From assembly GCF_000337175.1 (NCBI RefSeq), contig NZ_AOIJ01000049.1:176529-225191 (forward strand): DNA of 48,663 bases. Reading direction: 5' to 3'. The position numbers and the translations under genes were made by a program. The notes beneath the pieces are model-generated. The model saw only the letters and a list, made by a program, of their open reading frames with translations. It made no database searches and was not told the origin of the DNA. Below are positions 42,695 to 48,663 of this stretch, in pieces. Position 1 is the first letter of the stretch. Each line of letters opens with the position of its first letter. This DNA comes from Natrinema gari JCM 14663 (lineage in GTDB: Archaea; Halobacteriota; Halobacteria; Halobacteriales; Natrialbaceae).

Positions 42695-42719
42695 ACCCGG
42701 CTAGTCGGGCGACCGGCAG

Positions 42720-43184
42720 TTACGCGTTTTCGTTCCCGTCGGGACCGTCGTCCGTCTCCTCGGCGGCGGCGTTCGATGCCGATTCGTCTCCCTCGTCGGC
42801 ACGCCCGTCGCTCGCGGCCTGCATTTCGCGAGTGAGCGCCGCGGCCTCCCGGAGCACGCTCTCGGTTTCGGCGGTCATCGATCCGCGGCCGGGCTGGCGG
42901 CTCTGCCGGGCGATCCCCTCCTCGAGCGAGTCGGGACGGCCGGGTTCGTGTCCGTGATCGTGGTGGTGGTCGGGGTCCTCGAACGCGGGCGTCTCGATCT
43001 CAGCCGCGTGCGGGCTGACGATCTCGCCGAGTTCCTCGGGACTGCAGTCTCCCCAGTCGGGAGCGCGTTCCTCGAGCCACTCGCGGTGGTCCTCACGACC
43101 GAGCGACGCGGTGATCGCGAGGTGGTTCGCGAGATGAACCGCGTCGGCCTCCTCGGCATCACAGACCGGACAGGCGTATCCCAT
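42720..43184 (-). CDS. DUF5810 family zinc-binding protein
   Basis: 154 aa from the ATG at 43184 (MGYACPVCDAEEADAVHLANHL), the canonical start; the open frame further upstream runs into rimI. The N-terminal CPVC...HLANH is a C2H2-like zinc site; a histidine-rich patch (DHHHDHGHE) is in the middle; the tail is acidic and disordered. Matches haloarchaeal DUF5810. Function unknown. Sits between rimI (44 bp) and the DUF5809 gene, probably one operon. Confidence 0.82.
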   Translation of the reverse strand: MGYACPVCDAEEADAVHLANHLAITASLGREDHREWLEERAPDWGDCSPEELGEIVSPHAAEIETPAFEDPDHHHDHGHEPGRPDSLEEGIARQSRQPGRGSMTAETESVLREAAALTREMQAASDGRADEGDESASNAAAEETDDGPDGNENA

Positions 43185-43228
43185 AGGGGAGGGTACCGGC
43201 TGCGAACGGTAAAACGTCCCGCAACTGA

Positions 43229-43702
43229 CTATCCGAGCTTCCGAATCATCACGATCGCGTCCTCGCCGTTGGCGTAGTACGCCGGCACTCGGCGGAGCGG
43301 ATCGAAATCGAACTCCCGATAGAGGCGTTTCGCTCCGTCGTTCGAGCGCCGCACCTCGAGTTTGACGGTGCCCGCGCCGTGGGCCGCGAGTACGCCGAGC
43401 GAACGGGAGAGCAGCGTCGACCCGATCCCGTCGCCGCGATAGTCCGGATGGACGGCGATGTCCTTGACGTGGCCCAGCGCACGGCCGATCTGCTGGGTGA
43501 CGTCGGCGACGACGTAGCCGGCGATCACGCCGTCGGTCTCGGCGACGAGAAAGGCCGGCTCGCCGAGGAACCGCTCGAACGCGTCGTAGGGCCAGGGCTG
43601 TGGAAACGACTCGTTCTCGATACGGACGACCGCGAGCAAATCCGCACGCTCCGCGGGTCGAACCGTCACTTCGTCGCCGGCATCCGGCACGGGCGTTGTC
43701 AC
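43229..43702 (-). CDS. rimI: Ribosomal protein S18-alanine N-acetyltransferase RimI-like
   Basis: 157 aa GNAT acetyltransferase: VRPAERADLLAVVRIENESFPQPWPYDAF at the start, acetyl-CoA loop HPDYRGDGIGSTLLSRSL and the RimI-typical KLEVRRSNDGAKRLYREFDF. Archaeal RimI/Ard1 acetylates protein N-termini. It starts next to the remnant of a DUF6360-like gene on the same strand and is followed by DUF5810. Confidence 0.9.
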   Translation of the reverse strand: MTTPVPDAGDEVTVRPAERADLLAVVRIENESFPQPWPYDAFERFLGEPAFLVAETDGVIAGYVVADVTQQIGRALGHVKDIAVHPDYRGDGIGSTLLSRSLGVLAAHGAGTVKLEVRRSNDGAKRLYREFDFDPLRRVPAYYANGEDAIVMIRKLG

Positions 43703-43830
43703 ACGCGGGGATTACGCGCCGAACAGTAAAAGCCGTACGCGTCCCGGCAGCGCTCCCTCGAGGACAGAGCCGCACGTCCGTCCGGGCCGGACGAACGGGG
43801 CGCAGCGGCTGGGATCGATCTGCTCGTCGC

Positions 43831-44151
43831 TCCCCCAGTCGGTCGTAACTCGTCCCCGGCGTCTTCGACGCGGTCGGCATGTGTCTCGAGATCCGCGGCG
43901 AGCGCACGCGCCTGGGTCGGCGTCAACTCGCGTTCCGTCATGTGCTTGGGCACGTGTTCCTCGGTGAGGGTGTCGAGTTCGACCTAGAGACGAACCGCGT
44001 CGGGATCCTCGGGGTCGGCCGTTGCGTTCACGACGGACTCCCATTCGAAGGGCTCGCCAATCGCTTTCCCTTCGACGTACTCCAGCGTCGTGGACGCGTT
44101 GACTGTCATCAATCGGTCGGCATGGCGATTCGATCGTGACGGCCCGCTCAT
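43831..44151 (-). pseudogene. DUF6360-like gene broken by an in-frame TAG
   Basis: Reading leftward from the ATG at 44151: a short N-terminus, ADRLMTVNASTTLEYVEG, FEWESVVNATADPEDPDAVRL, then a TAG stop (43984-43986), after which the same frame goes on with VELDTLTEEHVPKH and LTPTQARALAADLETHADRVEDAGDE. Both halves look like one haloarchaeal DUF6360-type protein (from memory of the family). A single base change from CAG or GAG explains the stop. After GDELRPTGG the frame continues with low-complexity sequence to 43699. Pyrrolysine decoding is not expected in haloarchaea. Either a recent pseudogene, a truncated 55-aa product, or a sequencing error. Confidence 0.55.
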
Positions 44152-44704
44152 TTATTTGATGGCTGTCGATCGGCCTCGGCGAACATGACGCACAGTCGTC
44201 GATGCACGTTACGAAACCGGCGGTTATCACCGGCTGCGGATGGTCGATGTCCCATCTGGGCGGGTCCGATCGAGTGCGTGACGTCCCTGCCGACTCCGAA
44301 CCACGAACCCGTGTCCGGATCGGTAAACACTCGCCATACGTACCGGCCGTTCTTGCCACCACTATCCCGGAGCGAATCACCCGATCGTTCGGCCGCATGC
44401 CGCAGCCACCGGCCCCCGACGAGAGCAACCGATACATCGATCACTGGCCGGCGACGGTCGACACCTCTCGCTCGAGTCCCACCTGCAGCCGCTCGTCTGC
44501 CAGTCGGTACCGGTCGTCCCTGGCTCCGTCCTACCGACTCCGATCGGTCGCGTGCCGTCCGTTTCCATTCGCTCTCTTGAACGATCGGACGTCTCAACCG
44601 GCAGTCCCGTCGGAGATAGCGGCATAATACACCCATAAGACAGAGCACGGGTATCGTTTGCAGCCGAAGCGATACTTATCCCGACGGGGTTCGAATAGTC
44701 ACTA
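44152..44704. other. Spacer without recognisable gene
   Basis: About 550 bp. Open frames exist on both strands but their translations are rich in R, S and P with no family pattern, so I treat them as non-coding. The stretch may be decayed sequence beside the broken DUF6360-like gene. At its right end, GATACTTATCC at about 44671-44681 is a likely TATA box for the small gene at 44705. Confidence 0.45.
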
Positions 44705-44845
44705 ATGACTGAGACGGCCGACTGCAACCCGGAGCCGGGCGAGCAGGACGCGGAGGAACGCGACGACGCCCACCTCGACGATCTCGAAGAGGGAGCCGGC
44801 TGTACGGAAATCTGGGAGCACCTCGCCGAGCAACGCGACGAGTGA
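44705..44845 (+). CDS. Small acidic protein of 46 residues
   Basis: 46 aa, strongly acidic, with a conserved-looking C-terminal part EEGAGCTEIWEHLAEQRDE that I recall from other haloarchaeal small proteins; two cysteines. It has a TATA-like element about 30 nt upstream of its ATG and is followed 57 bp later by the DUF7119 gene. No function can be given. The size, codon use and promoter spacing support a real gene. Confidence 0.65.
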   Translation: MTETADCNPEPGEQDAEERDDAHLDDLEEGAGCTEIWEHLAEQRDE

Positions 44846-44871
44846 GACGAGAATTTCGCCCCGGCAGCGAC

Positions 44872-44881
44872 CTTTTTGATG
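44872..44881 (+). promoter_or_regulatory. Promoter of the DUF7119 gene
   Basis: CTTTTTGATG about 26-30 nt before the ATG at 44903, TATA-like with leaderless spacing; it may also act as the T-rich end of the preceding small gene. Confidence 0.4.
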
Positions 44882-44902
44882 CCGACCCCCGTATGCAGGT
44901 GC

Positions 44903-45598
44903 ATGACCGATAACCGGCCCGGTGATCGTTCGGACCACCGTGGCGAGAACGGTCGATCGATACCGACGGACCGTGAATCACCCGTCGGTACACCAGTTAT
45001 CCGGGGCGATGAATCGGTCGCCGGGACCCGTGCCCGCGAGGCCGTCCAGTTCGATCCCGACGACCCCGAGAGCCTCGCTGACGCCGCCGCAACCGTTCGC
45101 GAGTTCGCCGTCGACACCACCAACGACGATCAGCTCTATATGCTCCGCGGTGCAGCCGCCTGCGCCGCCCTCGTCCGCGGAGAAGGCTCCTACAAGGCCG
45201 CCGCGGAACGCGCTGGCGGCGACGCCACCGTCTCCGTTATCCGGAAGTGGGCTCGCGTCCACGATCTCCCGCGACCGGTCCGCAAGCAGGTCGCGATCGG
45301 CCGGATCGCCCCGACCGCCGCCAAGCATATCGCCCGCGTCGGCGGCGAAGCACGACTCCTCCTCGCATGGGCCATCCTCGATGGCAATCTCACCGTCCGT
45401 GACGTCCGCAGCGTCGCCAGTGCCATCAACGACGGCACTCCTATCGACCACGCCCTCGCCGACCACGACGTCACCCTCGGCCAACTCGAGCTCATCCTCT
45501 CGCCGTCGACCTATCGCGATCTCCGTCGGCGTGCCTCGATAGAGGGCGTCGAACCCGGTGCTATCGTTACCGATGCGCTCGAACAGTACTTCGAATGA
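44903..45598 (+). CDS. DUF7119 family protein, HTH-like
   Basis: 231 aa from the ATG at 44903 (MTDNRPGDRS); upstream in-frame ATGs precede the TATA-like element. Disordered N-terminus, then PVIRGDESVAGTRAREAVQFDPDDPESLADAA and a helical core: AAACAALVRGEGSYKAAAERAGGDATVSVIRKWARVHDLP, followed by VRKQVAIGRIAPTAAKHIARVGGEARLLLAWAIL, which has the look of a ParB/KorB-like helix-turn-helix. The family is conserved across haloarchaea (DUF7119). Probably DNA-binding; target unknown. tRNA-Lys follows. Confidence 0.78.
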   Translation: MTDNRPGDRSDHRGENGRSIPTDRESPVGTPVIRGDESVAGTRAREAVQFDPDDPESLADAAATVREFAVDTTNDDQLYMLRGAAACAALVRGEGSYKAAAERAGGDATVSVIRKWARVHDLPRPVRKQVAIGRIAPTAAKHIARVGGEARLLLAWAILDGNLTVRDVRSVASAINDGTPIDHALADHDVTLGQLELILSPSTYRDLRRRASIEGVEPGAIVTDALEQYFE

Positions 45599-45678
45599 GC
45601 TGTCCTCGGGATAGTTCCCCGTTCGCGTGAGGACAGAAAGAAACGTTTAACCGCTCCTCCCCAAAAAGGGAAACCACA

Positions 45679-45752
<74 letters not shown>

Positions 45753-46766
45753 CTTTCCTATCGCACCCGAACTCGGACGCGACTCGTCTCGGAACCGGCG
45801 TGATCCGTTCCACGAGAAGTCGCGTGCGGCTCACTGATTTGGACGGCTTTTGATCGACATTCACGCTCGAGAACCCGAAGGCGACGGGACCGTCTGGACG
45901 AGCACTCACAATACGGGGAACCACGAGGGTCGACTTGAGTCGCCTGGGAAACGCATCGACCTTCCGACTTCCTCGAAGCGCACGCCGAGGACCTCGGCCC
46001 GCTCGAGCGAGACAGCACACTGTCGAGTCCCGTCCTCGTGTGGGCGCTCGTGTTCGGCTTCGCCGCAAGCGAGGGCAGAGCGGTGAAGTCAACTCATCCA
46101 CCGCGCGAACATGGAACAAGATGGCGAATCCAACGTGGAGCTACCGACAGCATTCAGTCCAACCACACCCTCACCGTCACCGAGCGCCTCGGTAACCTCG
46201 AGATAGCTGGGAGCATCGTCGGCCAGCCAGAGTAGCCCCTTCGGATCGGCGTTCGGGACATCTGGCCCTCGATGTCAGTCCGGTCGATCTCTGCAGAGCT
46301 ATCAACCTCTGGCAGCAGGCGGGTTTCGGTTCGCTCATCACCGGTGGTCCTGGGCCTAATACCTGCGGCCTCTGCATCGACTGCAGGACGTTCCGTGGTA
46401 TACTCGACATCGGACGAGCGCGCCGCCACAGTGAGATTGGCGACCGATCATGCCACTCTCGTTAGCTGCTGCTATCGCGGACTGTGATTCCCGATGCCTC
46501 TCGAAAGTCGTAGAAAGATACGTCCTGGACACCGTTCGTGACGACTGGACGTTGGTATACGCCAAGGGCTCGAGTTACGGCAGTGGTTCATATAGTACGA
46601 GGGTTGAGACGAGGTAAATTACGGAAGAGAGCCGTATCTCAAGCCAAGAGACAGCACAATCCGAGAGCACGGCACTACTGGTACGGGCATGGCGGTTGAC
46701 TGTGGAGGAGACCATCCACACGACGAGGGAACAAAACGACCTCGGGTCCATAGTACTCCTCGACGG
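45753..46766. other. Decayed 1-kb stretch after tRNA-Lys
   Basis: No intact gene. It holds a piece of an IS4-type transposase frame (separate entry, about 45960-46090) and otherwise short fragments in changing frames that I cannot name, with lower coding quality than the rest of the window. This looks like the eroded remains of an insertion beside a tRNA gene. I saw no obvious copy of the tRNA 3' end that would mark an attachment site. Confidence 0.5.
45960..46090 (+). mobile_element. Remnant of an IS4-family (ISH8-like) transposase
   Basis: In one frame the translation reads FLEAHAEDLGPLERDST then VLVWALVFGFAASEGRAV, which resembles the N-terminal region of haloarchaeal IS4-family transposases of the ISH8 kind (LEEHAEELGVVERD, then W-x-F-V-F-G-F-A-x-G-E-x-R). 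No start, no catalytic DDE region and no terminal repeats remain. Assignment is from memory of the family and is moderate. Confidence 0.45.
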
Positions 46767-47567
46767 ATGACCATCGACGAACGACCCATCCGAAATCTGT
46801 GTCCTGATTCCGTGTTCGAGCGAGGGCAGAAATACCGCAACGGGGACATATCCAGCGAATCGAACAGTTCGATGACATCGTCACCGCCGTCGTACAGGGG
46901 TCGTCTCAATACGACGTGACCGTCGAACGGGGGCGAAAAGACCATCGACGCCCGGTGTCCGTGTCCCTACGATGGCGCTGGCGAGTGCAAACACGTTGTC
47001 GCGGTGTTGCTGGATATTGCCGCCGGCACACCTCGAGACGAGAGCGAACGTGTGGAAACAGTACTGCAAAACGCCTCAGTTGACGACCTCCGGGCATTCC
47101 TCCGCGACGTATTCGCCGAACACCCAGATTTCCGTGATCAGTTCCTCGCACGCTTTGGCGACACCGGCAAATCTGTCGAAAAGTATCGCGGCGAAATCGA
47201 GCAACTGTTTAACCGACACACAAAGCACTATCCAGTCGTTACCGACGCCATCGACTTCTCACATTTCTTCGAGTTGGCTGAGCGGTACCACGAACGCGAG
47301 CGCTACCTAGACGCTGCGGCCGTCTATCGTGCGCTGTTCGAGGAAATCAACGACAACGAAACTCGGATCGACGCTGCGTACGACCACTACGCCAAATCCG
47401 TGCAGTCTGCCCTCGACGGATACCTCGAGTGCGTGTTCGCGGCCGATATTGACGAAGACGAGTTCAGGAAGTACATCGGTGTGTTAGAAGATCAAGCGAT
47501 GTCGGAGCTGCCAGCTAATACCGAGCGGTTCTACCGAGCGATCGATGACCTCGAAGAGCGACGATGA
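46767..47567 (+). pseudogene. SWIM zinc-finger protein with two compensating frameshifts
   Basis: The coding signal passes through three segments: an N-terminal part from the ATG at 46767 (MTIDERPIRNLCPDSVFERGQKYRNG), a middle part in another frame from about 46844 (GHIQRIEQFDDIVTAVV, QYDVTVE), then back to the first frame at about 46935 (KTIDARCPCPYDGAGECKH) to the stop at 47567. The SWIM motif CxC...CxH is intact, as is the helical C-terminal part (YPVVTDAIDFSHFFELAERY). Both shifts lie at G runs (GGGG at 46842-46845; GGGGG near 46928-46932), so sequencing error is possible. If real it is a pseudogene of a protein common in haloarchaea. Confidence 0.75.
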
Positions 47568-48156
47568 CGATCGAGTACCTCGCCCGAAAAATTCGGGGGA
47601 ACGTCTCCATCCTCGCTGGTCGGGCGCGCTCTACCGAAGGTCTCGACGTCTTCATCGAACAGAATCGACGAAGAGACTGGGGACAAAGTCGAAGGAACGC
47701 CTGACGAGAGCCGGTTCTGGGGCCCAGCGATGGCGCTCTCTTCATATACGAGATGTTCGACAACGGTGACTATTTGGATCGCTCCAGAGGACCAGGTTAC
47801 GCCGCTCTCTCAGCAGTACCGGTGCTCTCAAGGGTCCTCGACCGACTCCTTCCGGATCAGCGGCTAGCTTGCCCCATTCGAAGGCAATCCCGTGTTTTGG
47901 TTCCATTTCTACGGGGCGATCCGACGCGACCGATCCATGGTACTGAACGAGCGTGCAACCAGACAGTGGAGGCGGCCCTCTCTCGTGATGTCTCGTTCAG
48001 ATGAGGATCCAGGAGATCTGAACAAAGACCCTACTGGAGTACAAACGAGTGCCTCCTATCGGCTACTGGTTGCTTCTGGCAGGATCTATAGATGTGGCTG
48101 TGGAAAATAAAGAGGTCCAAGAGAAGGTTGTCTTAGGCTTTAGAGAGATATGTGAG
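47568..48156. other. Spacer without recognisable gene
   Basis: About 590 bp between the SWIM gene and tRNA-Cys. A 46-codon ORF (47564-47704) overlaps the SWIM stop by ATGA but has no recognisable features. Other short frames look non-coding. The region reads like decayed coding DNA. Confidence 0.4.
48102..48115 (-). terminator. T-rich terminator of the rRNA operon
   Basis: On the minus strand CCTCTTTATTTTCC lies about 40-55 nt beyond the 3' end of tRNA-Cys, the last gene of the operon, and is the likely transcription end. Confidence 0.4.
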
Positions 48157-48232
48157 AGCCAAGGGCCGGATTTGAACCGGCGGTGGGCGGCTCTGCAGGC
48201 CGCTGCGTTCGGCCGGACTCTGCCACCTTGGC
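48157..48232 (-). tRNA. tRNA-Cys (anticodon GCA)
   Basis: Acceptor GCCAAGG/CCTTGGC, anticodon arm GCGGC-CTGCAGA-GCCGC with anticodon GCA, T arm GCCGG-TTCAAAT-CCGGC, discriminator T, no encoded CCA. Located distal to 5S rRNA, the standard place of tRNA-Cys in haloarchaeal rRNA operons. Confidence 0.95.
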
Positions 48233-48311
48233 GCGTTATATCGTTGTTACTGCGGTCGTTTAAGCGTAGCGGTACGGCACAACTCTTGGGTGAGAGTCAC
48301 ATACGTAGAAA

Positions 48312-48339
48312 ACCCCACACAGCCGATGCTGTGTGGGGT
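48312..48339 (-). other. Perfect 12-bp hairpin between 5S rRNA and tRNA-Cys
   Basis: ACCCCACACAGC (48312-48323) and GCTGTGTGGGGT (48328-48339) pair fully around a CGAT loop. On the minus strand the stem is followed by TTTTC. It lies about 15 nt beyond the 5S 3' end and about 80 nt before tRNA-Cys, so it may be a processing signal or a partial terminator. Confidence 0.6.
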
Positions 48340-48353
48340 AGTGGAGTATGAGT

Positions 48354-48475
48354 GGAGGCGGCGAAACGAAGTTCCCAGAGGGTCGCCCACTCCAGTACTA
48401 ACCGTAACGCAGGCGAGCTTATCTTCCGTGTTCGGGATGGGTACGGGAGGTACCTCGCCGCTATGGCCGCCGTAA
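48354..48475 (-). rRNA. rrf: 5S ribosomal RNA
   Basis: About 122 nt. The minus strand reads GGCGGCCATAGCGGCGAGG, CCCGTACCCATCCCGAACAC, AGATAAGC, CAGTACTGGAGTGG-type sequence (here TTAGTACTGGAGTGG) and TCTGGGAA, ending in GCCGCCTCC, which closes helix I with GGCGGC at the 5' end. Ends are estimated to a few bases. Confidence 0.92.
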
Positions 48476-48602
48476 TGCCGACCAACGGAATCGAACCGTC
48501 GTCATGCCAATATCGGTGGCTCTTCAAGACCGTTGTGTACGTGTAGTCCAGTTTGCGTCCGGACCCGTTCTCGCGTCACGGATCCAATGCGATGTAATGT
48601 AT

Positions 48603-48663
48603 GAATGTGTGGCTTGGCCAGTTAGTGCTCGCGGGCTCAACACCTCGTTGCCTTGGTGCGTAC
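48603..48663 (-). rRNA. rrl: 23S ribosomal RNA, 3' end (partial)
   Basis: The minus strand at the right edge reads AAGGCAACGAGGTGTTGAGC and CGCGAGCACTAACTGGCCAA, the usual 3' end of haloarchaeal 23S rRNA. The rest lies beyond the window. The exact end is estimated. The 130-nt spacer to 5S holds no tRNA. Confidence 0.85.

Noticed and set aside
43984-43986. TAG as a pyrrolysine codon
   Set aside because: Pyrrolysine coding is not expected in haloarchaea and the protein is not a methylamine methyltransferase; a nonsense mutation is simpler.
47564-47704. 46-codon ORF overlapping the SWIM gene stop by ATGA
   Set aside because: No recognisable motif; it lies in a stretch that otherwise looks decayed, and short overlapping ORFs are expected by chance in GC-rich DNA.

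Overview
The window is high-GC, acidic-proteome DNA of a haloarchaeon. The evidence is a 23S-5S-tRNA-Cys rRNA operon tail of haloarchaeal layout, archaeal aIF1, NOG1 and S26B signal peptidase, CofE and Mer of coenzyme F420/C1 metabolism, TATA boxes about 26-30 nt before start codons (leaderless style), and many small families restricted to Halobacteria (DUF5518, DUF5809, DUF5810, DUF7119, DUF7573). The overall look suggests the Natrialbales (Natrinema/Haloterrigena-like), but no genus is proven here.

Layout. (1) 1-6601 looks like the edge of an extracellular contractile injection system (eCIS) locus. Two tandem copies of a two-gene module, each a DUF4157 'eCIS core' protein followed by a member of an unrecognised family called X here, run leftward. 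They diverge from a long AAA+ ATPase of the eCIS type with an extra C-terminal domain. The rest of the locus must lie left of the window. (2) 6723-7475: bifunctional-nuclease-like protein and HisE. (3) 7651-15037: a MoxR/DUF58/DUF4129 membrane cluster without a transglutaminase. (4) 15125-18785: a Cys-rich copper-binding type protein, two citrate-synthase paralogues (one fused to a C-terminal winged-helix DNA-binding domain) and a DUF5518 membrane protein. (5) 18936-26988: NOG1, a DUF389 membrane protein, EngB, a D-2-hydroxyacid dehydrogenase with an apparent internal deletion, signal peptidase, a NUDIX-IF2B fusion, a phosphoesterase and a ribbon-helix-helix protein. (6) 27193-32825: an operon of an atypical Nramp-like transporter, hydantoinase/oxoprolinase A and B, and an Asp/Glu-racemase/maleate-isomerase-like enzyme. 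(7) 32952-34738: cofE and mer, overlapping. (8) 34761-40648: small proteins, a cold-shock protein, a second MoxR-DUF58-transglutaminase/DUF4129 operon, and aIF1. (9) 40788-45598: rhodanese, NUDIX, DUF5809, DUF5810, RimI, a broken DUF6360-like gene, a 46-aa protein and DUF7119. (10) 45679-48663: tRNA-Lys, a decayed stretch with an IS4-type transposase remnant and a frameshifted SWIM zinc-finger gene, then the rRNA operon tail on the minus strand.

The best candidates for undescribed biology are the repeated DUF4157-X couples beside the eCIS ATPase, the citrate synthase-winged helix fusion beside an unfused paralogue, and the Nramp-like protein that lacks the usual metal-site motifs and leads a hydantoinase operon. 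Gene identifications rest on motif and family recognition by eye; no database search was possible.
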